In this document: positions 31,515 through 41,042 of the stretch, piece by piece
Position numbering within the stretch: position 1 is the stretch's first letter
Layout: each line of letters begins with the position of its first letter
NCBI RefSeq assembly: GCF_036226445.1
Contig: NZ_CP108474.1
Coordinates: 7,812,001-7,876,000 of the forward strand
DNA from: Streptomyces sp. NBC_01255
GTDB lineage: Bacteria; Actinomycetota; Actinomycetes; Streptomycetales; Streptomycetaceae
Length of the DNA stretch: 64,000 bases
Reading direction: 5' to 3'
Notes under the pieces: generated by a model
Database searches by the model: none
Seen by the model: the letters and a program-made list of their open reading frames with translations, nothing else
Told to the model about the DNA's origin: nothing
Translations under genes and position numbers: made by a program

Positions 31515-32819
31515 ATGCGCAGAATCAGAGCCGCAGTCACCGGTGCCGTCACCCTCTCCCTCGCCTTCACCGCCACCGCCTGCGGCGGCGGGGAGAGCGG
31601 CGAGGCGACGCCGAAGACCCTCACCTACTGGGCCACCAACCAGGGCTCCAGCCTGGAGGTCGACAAGAAGGTCCTCCAGCCCGAGCTCGACCAGTTCGAG
31701 CGGGAGACCGGCATCAAGGTCAAGCTGGAGGTGATCCCCTGGTCCGACCTGCTCAACCGGATCCTCACCGCGACCACCTCGGGCCAGGGCCCCGACGTCC
31801 TCAACATCGGCAACACCTGGAGCGCCTCCCTCCAGTCCACCGGCGCGCTGCTGCCCTTCGACGCCAAGAACTTCGAGGCCGTCGGCGGCAAGGACCGCTT
31901 CGTCGACTCCGCGCTCGGCTCCACCGGCGTCGCGGGCAAGGACCCGGCCGCCGTCCCGCTCTACTCCATGGCCTACGCCCTCTACTACAACAAGCAGATG
32001 TTCAAGGACGCCGGCATAGCCAAGCCGCCGACCACCTGGGACGAGGTGACCGCCGCCGGCAAGAAGCTGAGCAAGGACGGGAAGTGGGGCATCGGCGTCG
32101 AGGGCTCCAACCTGTCCAACAACATCCACCAGGTCTTCGTCCTCGCCAAGCAGCACGGAGCCGACTTCTTCACCGCCGACGGCAAGGCCGACTTCACCTC
32201 CGACGGGGCCGTCGCGGCGGTCAAGCAGTACGTCGACCTGATGGCCACCCAGAAGATCGTCGCCCCCGGCAACGCCGAGTACGCGCAGAACCAGTCCCTG
32301 AGCGACTTCGCCAAGGACAAGACCGGCATGGTCCTGTGGCAGACCCCCTCGCAGACCTTCGCCTCCCAGGGCATGGCCCCCGAGGAGTGGGGCGTCGTCC
32401 CCGCCCCGGTCCCCGCGGGCAAGCCCGGCCAGGACAAGCAGACCAACTCGATGGTCGCCGGCATCAACATGGCCGTCTTCAAGAACACCAAGAACCTCGA
32501 CGGCGCCCTCAAGTTCGTGAAGTTCATGACGAGCGACGAGGAGCAGATCCTCCTCAACAAGGCCTACGGATCGGTCCCGCCGGTCAAGGGCGCCCAGAAG
32601 GACCCGGCGTTCTCCGACCCGTCCCTCACCGTCATCCGCGACACCCTCGCCGGCAGCGCCGCCGCGCTCCCGCAGGTCCCCGAGGAGTCCCAGTTCGAGA
32701 CCGTGGTCGGCACGGCCGTCAAGGAACTGTTCGCGGACGCCGCCGCGGGCCGGCCCGTCACCACCGAGTCCGTGCGGGCCAAGCTCGAAAAGGCCCAGCA
32801 GCAGATGCCCAAGAAGTAG
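31515..32819 (+). CDS. ABC transporter sugar-binding lipoprotein (CUT1)
   Basis: 434 residues. Signal peptide with lipobox ending FTATAC|GGG, so it is lipid-anchored outside the membrane. Family-1 solute-binding motifs: LTYWATNQGSS, GIKVKLEVIPWSDLLNRILTA, GQGPDVLNIGNTW, VPLYSMAYALYYNKQMFKDAGI and YGSVPPVKGAQ. It captures an oligosaccharide for the two permeases that follow. The neighbouring GH1 enzyme suggests a beta-linked disaccharide or gluco-oligosaccharide. No ATPase gene is present, so a shared MsiK-type ATPase elsewhere is expected. Confidence 0.93.
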   Translation: MRRIRAAVTGAVTLSLAFTATACGGGESGEATPKTLTYWATNQGSSLEVDKKVLQPELDQFERETGIKVKLEVIPWSDLLNRILTATTSGQGPDVLNIGNTWSASLQSTGALLPFDAKNFEAVGGKDRFVDSALGSTGVAGKDPAAVPLYSMAYALYYNKQMFKDAGIAKPPTTWDEVTAAGKKLSKDGKWGIGVEGSNLSNNIHQVFVLAKQHGADFFTADGKADFTSDGAVAAVKQYVDLMATQKIVAPGNAEYAQNQSLSDFAKDKTGMVLWQTPSQTFASQGMAPEEWGVVPAPVPAGKPGQDKQTNSMVAGINMAVFKNTKNLDGALKFVKFMTSDEEQILLNKAYGSVPPVKGAQKDPAFSDPSLTVIRDTLAGSAAALPQVPEESQFETVVGTAVKELFADAAAGRPVTTESVRAKLEKAQQQMPKK

Positions 32820-32830
32820 GCCGCCCCTCC

Positions 32831-33823
32831 ATGACCAGAACCGCCGTCGCTCCCACGAGTGACCCGGCGGTGCGCAAGGCCGCACCCGGAGGGGCACCCG
32901 CACCACGCCGCTCCGGGCGCCGCCGCATCGCACTGCCGTACCTGCTGCTCCTGCCCGCCCTGCTCCTCGAACTCCTCGTCCACCTCATCCCGATGCTCAT
33001 GGGCATCGGCATGAGCTTCAAGGAGCTCACCCAGTTCTACATCCGCGACTGGTCCTCGGCTCCGTGGGCCGGCCTCGACAACTTCGCCGTCTCGATCGAC
33101 TTCGACGCCCCGGTCGGCCAGGCGCTCCTGAAGTCCTTCCTGACGACCTGTCTGTTCACCGTCCTGTCCGTGGCGCTGTGCTGGTTCCTCGGGACGGCCG
33201 CCGCGATCTTCCTCCAGGAGGAGTTCCGGGGCCGCGGCATCCTGCGGACCCTCTTCCTCGTCCCGTACGCGCTGCCGGTCTACACCGCCGTCATCACGTG
33301 GGCGTTCATGTTCCAGCGGGACAACGGCCTGATCAACCACGTCCTCCACGACCAGCTGGGCATCGGCGACAGCCCCGCCTTCTGGCTCATCGGCGACAAC
33401 AGCTTCTGGGCCCTGCTCGTCGTCTCCGTGTGGAAGGGCTGGCCGTTCGCCTTCCTCACCGTCATGGCGGGACTGCAGAACATCCCCCGGGACATGTACG
33501 AGGCGGCCGCCCTCGACGGCGCCGGCGTCCTCAAGCAGATCCGGCACATCACCCTGCCGTCGCTGCGGCCGGTGAACCAGATCCTCGTCCTGGTCCTGTT
33601 CCTGTGGACGTTCAACGACTTCAACACACCGTTCGTCCTGTTCGGCGAGGCGGCCCCCGAAGCGGCGGACCTGATCTCGCTGCACATCTACCAGTCGTCC
33701 TTCCAGACGTGGAACTTCGGCACCGGCTCGGCCATGTCCGTCCTGCTGCTGCTCTTCCTCCTCGTCGTCACGGGCGTCTACCTCCTGCTCACCACCCGCG
33801 GAAGGAAGACCTCCGATGTCTGA
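32831..33823 (+). CDS. CUT1 sugar ABC transporter permease 1
   Basis: 330 residues, six predicted membrane helices. The ATPase-coupling EAA loop reads PRDMYEAAALDGAGVLKQIRHITLPSL. Long polar N-terminus before the first helix (ALPYLLLLPALLLELLVHLIPM), as in MalF-like CebF/NgcF proteins. The start lies 11 nt after the binding-protein stop and the end overlaps permease 2 by 8 nt. Confidence 0.93.
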   Translation: MTRTAVAPTSDPAVRKAAPGGAPAPRRSGRRRIALPYLLLLPALLLELLVHLIPMLMGIGMSFKELTQFYIRDWSSAPWAGLDNFAVSIDFDAPVGQALLKSFLTTCLFTVLSVALCWFLGTAAAIFLQEEFRGRGILRTLFLVPYALPVYTAVITWAFMFQRDNGLINHVLHDQLGIGDSPAFWLIGDNSFWALLVVSVWKGWPFAFLTVMAGLQNIPRDMYEAAALDGAGVLKQIRHITLPSLRPVNQILVLVLFLWTFNDFNTPFVLFGEAAPEAADLISLHIYQSSFQTWNFGTGSAMSVLLLLFLLVVTGVYLLLTTRGRKTSDV

Positions 33824-34739
33824 GAACCCACTCCGGCGCACGGGACGCGCTCCCGGCCGCACGGCGGGCGCCCGCGGGCGCACGGCCCCGCGCTCCCCGA
33901 TGGCCGCGCCCCGCTCCTTCCTGTGGACCCGGCGGATCTTCCTCACCCTGCTCACCGCCTTCGTGGTGCTGCCGGTCTTCGTGATGGTCTCCAGCTCGCT
34001 GAAGCCGCTGGAGGACGTCTCGGGGAAGTTCCAGTGGATCCCCTCGGGGCTCACGATCCGCCCGTACATCGACATCTGGGAGACCGTCCCGCTCGCCGAC
34101 TACTTCGTGAACTCGATCGTCGTGGCGGGCGCGGCCACCGTCTTCTCGGTGGTCGTCGCGATCTTCGCCGCGTACGGGGTGAGCCGCTACGACTTCCGCG
34201 GCAAGCGGGTCTTCACCGTGACGGTCCTGTCGACGCAGATGTTCCCCGGCATCCTCTTCCTGCTGCCGCTCTTCCTCATCTACGTCAACATCGGCAACGC
34301 CACCGGCATCGCGCTCTTCGGCTCGCGCGAGGGCCTGGTCCTCACCTATCTGACGTTCTCGCTGCCGTTCTCGATCTGGATGCTGACCGGCTACTTCGAC
34401 TCGATCCCGCGCGAACTCGACGAAGCGGCCAAGGTCGACGGCTGCGGGCCGATCAAGGCCCTGTTCCGGGTGATCGTCCCGGCCGCGTCCCCCGGCATCA
34501 TCGCCGTCGCCGTCTACGCCTTCATGACCGCCTGGGGCGAGGTCCTCTTCGCCTCCGTCATGACCAACGACACCACCCGCACCCTCGCCGTCGGACTCCA
34601 GGGCTACGCCACCCAGAACGACGTGTACTGGAACCAGGTGATGGCCGCCTCCCTCGTCGTGAGCGTCCCCGTCGTCGTCGGCTTCCTCCTCCTCCAGCGC
34701 TACCTCGTCGCCGGCCTCACCGCGGGTGCGGTCAAGTGA
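33816..34739 (+). CDS. CUT1 sugar ABC transporter permease 2
   Basis: 307 residues, six predicted membrane helices. EAA loop: [30 protein letters not shown]. It pairs with permease 1 as the MalG-like half. Its stop overlaps an in-frame GTG of the beta-glucosidase frame (GTGA at 34736-34739), so downstream coupling is possible. Confidence 0.93.
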   Translation: MSENPLRRTGRAPGRTAGARGRTAPRSPMAAPRSFLWTRRIFLTLLTAFVVLPVFVMVSSSLKPLEDVSGKFQWIPSGLTIRPYIDIWETVPLADYFVNSIVVAGAATVFSVVVAIFAAYGVSRYDFRGKRVFTVTVLSTQMFPGILFLLPLFLIYVNIGNATGIALFGSREGLVLTYLTFSLPFSIWMLTGYFDSIPRELDEAAKVDGCGPIKALFRVIVPAASPGIIAVAVYAFMTAWGEVLFASVMTNDTTRTLAVGLQGYATQNDVYWNQVMAASLVVSVPVVVGFLLLQRYLVAGLTAGAVK

Positions 34740-34819
34740 CGTCGCTCCCCGACTCCTCCGCACTCTCCGACTCCTCCGCCCTCTCGGCCTTGTCTCCTCC
34801 CATCACGAAGAGGTTCTCC

Positions 34820-36211
34820 GTGTCCGCATCCCCCGACGCCCGCCTCCCGCTCGACCTGGAGGCCTTCCCTCCGTCCTTCGCCTGGGGCACGGCGACATCC
34901 GCCTACCAGATCGAGGGCGCCGTCGCCGAGGACGGCCGCGCCCCCTCCATCTGGGACACGTTCTCCCGTACCCCCGGCGCGATCGACAACGGCGACACCG
35001 GCGACACCGCCTGCGACCACTACCACCGCTGGCCCGAGGACCTCGCCCTGATGAAGGGCCTCGGCACCGACGCGTACCGCCTCTCGATCGCCTGGCCGCG
35101 CGTCGTCCCCGGCGGCGACGGACCGGTCAACGCCGCCGGACTCGACTTCTACGACCGGCTCGTCGACGCCCTCCTCGACGCGGGCATCGCCCCGTCCGTC
35201 ACCCTCTACCACTGGGACCTGCCGCAGGCCCTCCAGGACCGGGTCCAGGACAGCCGCGGCGGCTGGACCGAGCGGGCCACCGCCGAACACCTCGCCGCGT
35301 ACGCCTCCGTCGTCGCCGAGCGCCTCGGCGACCGCGTCACCCAGTGGACCACCCTCAACGAACCCCTCTGCTCGGGCTGGATCGGCCACCTGGAGGGCCG
35401 GATGGCCCCCGGATACACCGACCTGACGGCCGCCGTCCGCGCCTCGTACCACCTGCTCCTCGGCCACGGACTCGCCACCCAGGCCATCCGCGCCACCGCC
35501 CCCGGCGCGCGGGTCGGCCTGGTCACCAACCACTCCACCGTCGCCCCCGCCTCCACCCGGCCCGAGGACATCGCGGCCGCCGCCCGCATGGACGGCCACA
35601 CCAACCGCTGGTGGCTCGACCCGGTGTACGGCCGCGGCTTCCCCGCCGACATGCGCGAGCTGTACGGCGTCGAACTGCCCGAGCAGGCAGGTGACATGGA
35701 GACCATCGCGACCCCGCTCGACTGGCACGGCCTCAACTACTACTTCCCGGTGACCGTCGCCGACGACCCGGCAGGACCCGTCCCGCACGCCCGCGAGGTC
35801 CGCCTCCCCGACGTCCCCCGCACGGGCATGGACTGGCAGATCGACGCCGGCGGTCTGGAGGCCTTCCTGCTGCGCCTCACCGAGGACTACGGGGTGCGCG
35901 AGCTGTACGTCACCGAGAACGGCTCGGCCTTCCCCGACACCGTCGGCCCCGACGGCCAGGTCCACGACCCCGAGCGCACCCGCTACCTGGAACAGCACCT
36001 GGCCGCCTGCGCCGGAGCCCTGCGCAAGGGCGCCCCGCTCGCCGGGTACTACGCCTGGTCCCTCCTCGACAACTTCGAATGGGCCTACGGCTTCGACAAG
36101 CGCTTCGGCCTCGTCCACGTCGACTACGCGACCCAGAAGCGGACCGTGAAGACGAGCGGCCGGCGGTACGCGGACATCATCCGCGCCCACCGGGCGACGA
36201 CCACCGGCTGA
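34820..36211 (+). CDS. GH1 beta-glucosidase
   Basis: 463 residues, no signal peptide, so cytoplasmic. GH1 hallmarks: [16 protein letters not shown] at the N-terminus, acid/base Glu in [10 protein letters not shown], nucleophile Glu in [11 protein letters not shown] and [19 protein letters not shown]. It splits imported beta-linked disaccharides. The start is the GTG with GAAGAGG 6 nt upstream. An in-frame GTG at 34736 would add 28 residues with SSALS repeats and overlap the permease stop, so the start is open. The operon is ended by the hairpin at 36235-36267. Confidence 0.92.
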   Translation: MSASPDARLPLDLEAFPPSFAWGTATSAYQIEGAVAEDGRAPSIWDTFSRTPGAIDNGDTGDTACDHYHRWPEDLALMKGLGTDAYRLSIAWPRVVPGGDGPVNAAGLDFYDRLVDALLDAGIAPSVTLYHWDLPQALQDRVQDSRGGWTERATAEHLAAYASVVAERLGDRVTQWTTLNEPLCSGWIGHLEGRMAPGYTDLTAAVRASYHLLLGHGLATQAIRATAPGARVGLVTNHSTVAPASTRPEDIAAAARMDGHTNRWWLDPVYGRGFPADMRELYGVELPEQAGDMETIATPLDWHGLNYYFPVTVADDPAGPVPHAREVRLPDVPRTGMDWQIDAGGLEAFLLRLTEDYGVRELYVTENGSAFPDTVGPDGQVHDPERTRYLEQHLAACAGALRKGAPLAGYYAWSLLDNFEWAYGFDKRFGLVHVDYATQKRTVKTSGRRYADIIRAHRATTTG

Positions 36212-36234
36212 CCGGGCAGCCGTCGTACCCGTCC

Positions 36235-36267
36235 GGAAGGCCGCCCGGCATCGCAGGGCGGCCTTCC
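36235..36267 (+). terminator. Hairpin terminator of the ABC/GH1 operon
   Basis: GGAAGGCCGCCC, 9-nt loop, exact complement: a 12-bp stem 23 nt after the GH1 stop, followed by TAGG. Confidence 0.9.
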
Positions 36268-36322
36268 TAGGTACGGCACCGCCGCCCTACCATCCCCGAG
36301 TCATCCCCGTACAGGAGCGCCC

Positions 36323-37375
36323 ATGGCCGCCACCGCCGCCGATCCGTCCCCTCCGCCGGGTCCCGACGACGACGCCGACGCGGCGGCGGCCGAGCTCGCC
36401 GCCGAGCGGCTGCGGCACACCCTCGGCCCGGTGGCGGTCGTCCGGAGCACCGCTCTCAGCGGCGGCCTCTACAACGCTGCCCGCCTGCTCGAACTCGCCG
36501 ACGGACGGCGGCTGGTGCTCAAGACGGCACCCCGGGCAGGCACCCCCGCCCTCACCCACGAACAGGGCCTCCTCGGCACCGAGGCGCTCTTCCACGGCCT
36601 CGCCGCCCGGGCCGGAGCTCCTGTACCCACGGTCCTCCACCACGAGCCGGTCGGCCCCGGCACCCCCGCCGAGTGGCTCCTCCTCACCCACGTCGACGGC
36701 ACGACCTGGGACGCCGCCCGCGACCGGATCGCACCGGCCGATCGTGCGGCGCTGCGCCACGGGCTGGGGGAGTGCCTGGCCCGGGTCGCCACCGTCACCG
36801 GAGCCGCCTACGGCTACCCGCGACCGTCCGCCGGTCTCTCCGGTCCCGACTGGCCCTCCGCGTTCACCGCCATGCTGCACGCCGTCCTCGCCGACGCGAT
36901 CCGGTTCGAGGTCGCCCTGCCCGCCCCGCCCGGACTCCTCGCCGACCTGCCCGTACGCTTCGGCCACCGGCTCGCCGAGGTCCGCCGCCCCGCGCTCGTC
37001 CACTTCGACGCCTGGGAGGGCAACATCGTCCTCGCCCGGACCGGGAACGGCGGCCCATGGCACCTGAGCGGCCTCATCGACGGCGAACGCGCCTTCTTCG
37101 GCGACCCCTTGGCCGACCTCGTCGGGCTCGACCCGCTCGGTTCCGCCGAGGACGATGCCGACCTCATGGCCGGCTACCACTCGGTCGCTCCCGACCGGAC
37201 CATCGACACCGGAGCCCGGGTACGCCTTGCCCTCTACCGCGTCTACCTCGCCCTCGTCATGCGCGTGGAAGCCGTCCCCCGCGCCTACGGCGGGGAGTTC
37301 GCGACCTGGCTCGACACCTGGTCGGCCGACCGCATCACGGGACAGCTCGCCGCACTGGACGCCCTGGAGGCGTGA
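36323..37375 (+). CDS. Phosphotransferase-family (APH/fructosamine kinase-like) enzyme
   Basis: 350 residues, kinase-like fold: GGLYNAARLLELADGRRLVLKTAP (ATP-binding lobe), catalytic LVHFDAWEGNIVLA (HxDxxxxN) and metal-binding GLIDGERAFFGDPLADLVGL. It resembles APH-family small-molecule kinases. Its place between a sugar-uptake operon and a LacI gene makes a sugar or sugar-alcohol substrate reasonable; this is inference. Convergent with lacI with an 18-nt gap. Confidence 0.85.
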   Translation: MAATAADPSPPPGPDDDADAAAAELAAERLRHTLGPVAVVRSTALSGGLYNAARLLELADGRRLVLKTAPRAGTPALTHEQGLLGTEALFHGLAARAGAPVPTVLHHEPVGPGTPAEWLLLTHVDGTTWDAARDRIAPADRAALRHGLGECLARVATVTGAAYGYPRPSAGLSGPDWPSAFTAMLHAVLADAIRFEVALPAPPGLLADLPVRFGHRLAEVRRPALVHFDAWEGNIVLARTGNGGPWHLSGLIDGERAFFGDPLADLVGLDPLGSAEDDADLMAGYHSVAPDRTIDTGARVRLALYRVYLALVMRVEAVPRAYGGEFATWLDTWSADRITGQLAALDALEA

Positions 37376-37393
37376 CGCGCCGGTGCGGCCGGG

Positions 37394-38533
37394 TCAGGTG
37401 GACTCGCGGACGACGAGCACCGGCTCGAACACCTTCGAGGCGGGCTCGGACGGCTGCCGGGCCGGCTCCGGCCGGGCGCCGGTGAGCTCCTCGACCAGAA
37501 GGCCGGCCATCGCGGCCGCCATGCGCTCCACCGGCTGACGCACGGTGGTCAGCTGCGGCCGTGCCCTCCGTGCGGCCACCGAGTCGTCGAAGCCCACCAC
37601 GGCCACCGACCCGGGGATCGCGATCCCCTCCTCGCGCAGGTACTGGCAGGCGCCCTGCGCCATCAGGTCGTTCGCGGCGAACACCCCGTCGATCCCCGGG
37701 TGTTCCTTCAGCAGCCGCGCCATCGCACGCCGGCCGCTGTCCACCGAGAACCGTCCCCGTACGACGGGCACCGACGTCACCCCGCGGGCCGCGAACGCCT
37801 CCCGGAAGCCGTCGAGGCGCTCGCGCGCGGTGGGGGCGCTGACCGGTGCGGCGATGGTGGCCGGGCGCCGCCGCCCGGTGGCCCACAGGTGCTCGGCGGC
37901 CAGCCGGGCGCCCGCGGTGTTGTCGAGGTCGACGAAGCCGCACCGCGTGGAGTCGTGGGGGCGGCCGAACAGCACCGTGGGAACACCGGCCGCCACCAGC
38001 ATCGACGGCAACGGATCGTCCGCGTCGAGCGGGACCACCAGCGCTCCGTCGGCGCCACCCCGCCGCAGGTACTCCACCAGCTGGGCCCTGGCCTGCTCCG
38101 ACTCCGCGACCAGCATGACCGGCTGGATCGCGCGCTCGCGCAGGACCGGGAGCACGCCGTCCACCACCCGCCCGAAGAACGGGTCGGAGAACACCCGGGC
38201 CGCGAAGGCCTTTCCCGTCGCGGAGAGCACCAGGGCGACGGTTCCGGTGCGGCGCGTCACCAGGGACCGGGCGGCCTGATTGGGCGTGTAGCCGGTGCGG
38301 GCGACCGCGTCGCGTACGGCCTGCTGGATACCGGGGGCCACGTTGCGCACGCCGTTGACGACACGGGACACCGTCGCCCGGGACACCCCCGCCTCACGTG
38401 CGACGTCCTCCAGAGTCGGTCCTCGATGTCCCACCTGCGCGCTCTGTCGATTCCCCACTTGTGCACCATATCGGGGCTCCGTGTCCGGTGGCGGTACAGG
38501 CTCCGGCCGTCTCGGACCAGATGGCGCTGCCAC
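37394..38533 (-). CDS. LacI-family repressor
   Basis: About 379 residues. Helix-turn-helix GPTLEDVAREAGVSRATVSRVVNGVRNVAPG, hinge helix AARSLVTRRTGTVALVLS, periplasmic-binding-like effector domain (ADGALVVPLDADDPLPSMLVAAGVPTVLF, GVFAANDLMAQGACQYLREEGIAIPGSVAVVGFDDS). The effector is probably a sugar. Unusually long N-terminal extension of about 38 residues; GTG codons at 38458 and 38434 are alternative starts nearer the helix-turn-helix. Divergent from the discoidin/beta-helix gene, whose promoter carries a palindrome of LacI type. Confidence 0.92.
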   Translation of the reverse strand: MAAPSGPRRPEPVPPPDTEPRYGAQVGNRQSAQVGHRGPTLEDVAREAGVSRATVSRVVNGVRNVAPGIQQAVRDAVARTGYTPNQAARSLVTRRTGTVALVLSATGKAFAARVFSDPFFGRVVDGVLPVLRERAIQPVMLVAESEQARAQLVEYLRRGGADGALVVPLDADDPLPSMLVAAGVPTVLFGRPHDSTRCGFVDLDNTAGARLAAEHLWATGRRRPATIAAPVSAPTARERLDGFREAFAARGVTSVPVVRGRFSVDSGRRAMARLLKEHPGIDGVFAANDLMAQGACQYLREEGIAIPGSVAVVGFDDSVAARRARPQLTTVRQPVERMAAAMAGLLVEELTGARPEPARQPSEPASKVFEPVLVVREST

Positions 38534-38569
38534 TTAATGAAAGCCAAAAGAAAAGCTATGTCGCATGGC

Positions 38570-38616
38570 TTGACCGTCATCGTGACCGCCGGGCAAGGTT
38601 TCGGAGAGCGCTCTCC
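38570..38616 (+). promoter_or_regulatory. Promoter with LacI-type operator GGAGAGCGCTCTCC
   Basis: TTGACC (38570-38575), 18-bp gap, weak -10 CAAGGT (38594-38599), then a perfect 14-bp palindrome with a central CG (38603-38616). The palindrome resembles other Streptomyces LacI boxes such as TGGGAGCGCTCCCA of CebR. Placed just after the -10, it would block transcription when bound. Confidence 0.75.
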
Positions 38617-38647
38617 CATGTTTCCGCCATGTACACCGAGGAGCCCC

Positions 38648-40843
38648 ATGTCTTCCGTCGGGTCCCCGCCGGCCTTCCGGCGCCCCGCTTCATCCGTCCG
38701 ACGGGCCACCGTCGGCGCACTCGTCGCCTCGCTCGCCGGCGGCCTGCTCGCCGTCCTGCCCGCCGCGACGGCGCAGGCCGCCCCCACCCTGCTCTCGCAG
38801 GGCAGGACGGCCACCGCCTCCTCCACGGAAGGGGCCGCCTACGCCGCGTCCGCCGCCGTCGACGGCAATCTGACCGGCACCCGCTGGGCCAGCCAGTGGA
38901 CCGACGCCCAGTGGGTCCAGGTCGACCTCGGCCAGAGCGCCACCCTCAGCCGCGCCCTCCTGACCTGGGAGGGGGCCTACGGCAAGAGCTACGAGATCCA
39001 GGCCTCCGACAACGGCACCGACTGGCGGACCGTCACGACCGTCACCGGCGGCGACGGCGGCACCGACGACGTCACCCTCTCCGGCACCGGCCGCTACGTC
39101 CGGATGAACGGCCTCACCCGAGGCACCGGATACGGCTACTCCCTCTGGGAGTTCCAGGTGTACGGCTCCACCGACGGCGGCGGCCCGACCCTGCCGGGCG
39201 GCGGTGACCTCGGCCCCAACGTGCACGTCCTCGACCCGTCCACGCCGAACATCCAGGCCAAGCTGGACCAGGTCTTCCAGGAGCAGGAGTCGGCCCAGTT
39301 CGGCGCCGGCCGCCACGCCTTCCTCCTCAAGCCCGGCACGTACAACAACCTGAACGCGCAGATCGGCTTCTACACCCAGATAGCCGGTCTCGGCCTGCGC
39401 CCGGGCGACACCACCATCAACGGCGACGTGACCGTCGACGCCGGCTGGTTCAACGGCAACGCCACCCAGAACTTCTGGCGCGGCGCCGAGGGCCTGACCC
39501 TCAACCCGGTCAACGGCACCAACCGCTGGGCGGTCTCCCAGGCCTCCTCCTTCCGCCGCATGCACGTCAAGGGCGGCCTCAACCTCGCGCCGAACGGCTA
39601 CGGCTGGGCCAGCGGCGGCTACATCGCCGACTCCAAGGTCGACGGCCAGGTCGGCAACTACTCGCAGCAGCAGTGGTACACCCGGGACAGCTCCATCGGC
39701 GGCTGGTCCAACAGCGTGTGGAACCAGACCTTCTCCGGCGTCGAGGGCGCACCCGCCACCTCGTTCCCCGAGCCCCGCTACACCACGCTCGACACGACGC
39801 CGATCTCCCGCGAGAAGCCCTACCTCTATCTGGACGGCAACGAGTACAAGGTCTTCGCGCCCGCCAAGCGCGTGAACGCCCGTGGCACCAGCTGGGCGAA
39901 CGGCACTCCGCAGGGCGAGTCCGTCCCGCTGAGCCAGTTCTACGTGGTCAAGCCCGGCGCCACCGCCGCCACCATCAACCAGGCGCTCGCGCAGGGGCTG
40001 CACCTGCTCTTCACCCCGGGCGTCTACCACGTCGACCAGACGCTCCACGTGAACCGGGCGAACACCATCGTGCTCGGCCTCGGCCTCGCCACGATCATCC
40101 CGGACAACGGCGTCACCGCCATGAAGGTCGCCGACGTCGACGGCGTCCGGCTCGCCGGCTTCCTGATCGACGCGGGCCCGGTCAACTCCCCGACCCTCCT
40201 GGAGATCGGCCCGGGCAACGCCTCCGCCGACCACGCCGCCAACCCCACCACCGTGCAGGACGTATACATCCGCATCGGCGGCGCCGGCGCGGGCAAGGCC
40301 ACCACCAGCATGGTCGTGAACAGTGACGACGCCATCGTCGACCACACCTGGGTCTGGCGCGCGGACCACGGCGAGGGCTGGGGCTGGGAGACCAACCGCG
40401 CCGACTACGGCGTCCGCGTCAACGGCGACGACGTGCTCGCCACCGGCCTGTTCGTCGAGCACTTCAACAAGTACGACGTCGAGTGGTACGGCGAGCGCGG
40501 CCGCACGATCTTCTACCAGAACGAGAAGGCGTACGACGCCCCCAACCAGGCCGCCATCCAGAACGGCACGACGAAGGGGTACGCCGCCTACCGGGTCGAC
40601 GACTCGGTCAACACCCACGAGGCGTGGGGCCTGGGCAGCTACTGCAACTACAACGTGGACCCGACCATCGTCCAGGACCACGGCTTCAAGGCACCCGTCA
40701 AGCCGGGCGTGAAGTTCCACAGCCTCCTGGTGGTGTCCCTCGGCGGTATGGGCCACTACAACCACGTCATCAACGACACCGGGGCGTCCACCATCCCCGC
40801 CGGCACCTCGACCGTGCCGTCCACCGTCGTCTCCTTCCCCTGA
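38648..40843 (+). CDS. Secreted discoidin (F5/8C) + parallel beta-helix protein
   Basis: 731 residues. Signal peptide (RRATVGALVASLAGGLLAVLP, cleavage near AQA-AP). Residues 46-175 are an F5/8-type C carbohydrate-binding domain (LLSQGRTATASSTEG, DGNLTGTRWASQW, RYVRMNGLTRGTGYGYSLWEFQVYG). After a Gly-Pro linker comes a large domain rich in beta-helix-like turns (FLLKPGTYNNLNAQIGF, GLHLLFTPGVYHVDQTLHV, NTIVLGLGLATIIPDNG). It resembles poorly characterized Streptomyces secreted proteins and perhaps GH55-like beta-1,3-glucanases; the catalytic type cannot be named. Start ATG with GAGGAG 6 nt upstream, under the LacI-type operator. Confidence 0.8.
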   Translation: MSSVGSPPAFRRPASSVRRATVGALVASLAGGLLAVLPAATAQAAPTLLSQGRTATASSTEGAAYAASAAVDGNLTGTRWASQWTDAQWVQVDLGQSATLSRALLTWEGAYGKSYEIQASDNGTDWRTVTTVTGGDGGTDDVTLSGTGRYVRMNGLTRGTGYGYSLWEFQVYGSTDGGGPTLPGGGDLGPNVHVLDPSTPNIQAKLDQVFQEQESAQFGAGRHAFLLKPGTYNNLNAQIGFYTQIAGLGLRPGDTTINGDVTVDAGWFNGNATQNFWRGAEGLTLNPVNGTNRWAVSQASSFRRMHVKGGLNLAPNGYGWASGGYIADSKVDGQVGNYSQQQWYTRDSSIGGWSNSVWNQTFSGVEGAPATSFPEPRYTTLDTTPISREKPYLYLDGNEYKVFAPAKRVNARGTSWANGTPQGESVPLSQFYVVKPGATAATINQALAQGLHLLFTPGVYHVDQTLHVNRANTIVLGLGLATIIPDNGVTAMKVADVDGVRLAGFLIDAGPVNSPTLLEIGPGNASADHAANPTTVQDVYIRIGGAGAGKATTSMVVNSDDAIVDHTWVWRADHGEGWGWETNRADYGVRVNGDDVLATGLFVEHFNKYDVEWYGERGRTIFYQNEKAYDAPNQAAIQNGTTKGYAAYRVDDSVNTHEAWGLGSYCNYNVDPTIVQDHGFKAPVKPGVKFHSLLVVSLGGMGHYNHVINDTGASTIPAGTSTVPSTVVSFP

Positions 40844-40853
40844 GACGACCTTG

Positions 40854-40877
40854 CCTCACCGCCGTACGGCGGTGAGG
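40854..40877. terminator. Perfect 24-bp palindromic hairpin
   Basis: CCTCACCGCC-GTAC-GGCGGTGAGG, 11 nt after the beta-helix gene stop. It is the first of two adjacent hairpins before the next gene. Confidence 0.85.
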
Positions 40878-40886
40878 ACTTCGACC

Positions 40887-40933
40887 CCCTTCCGGGCCGG
40901 GTGCTCACGTCCCCGCGACCCGGCCCGGAAGGG
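40887..40933. terminator. Second hairpin, 16-bp perfect stem
   Basis: CCCTTCCGGGCCGGGT, 15-nt loop, exact complement. It lies 9 nt after the previous hairpin and 110 nt before the next start. The pair could terminate most transcripts or protect the upstream mRNA. Confidence 0.85.
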
Positions 40934-41042
40934 CTCGCACGACAAGACCGTGCATCCCCCTCCACAAGCGGCGCCGCCCGCGAGCCGGTCCGACGGTCCG
41001 GCCCCACGCGCCCGGCGTCATGAATCAGCCAGGAGCACACAC

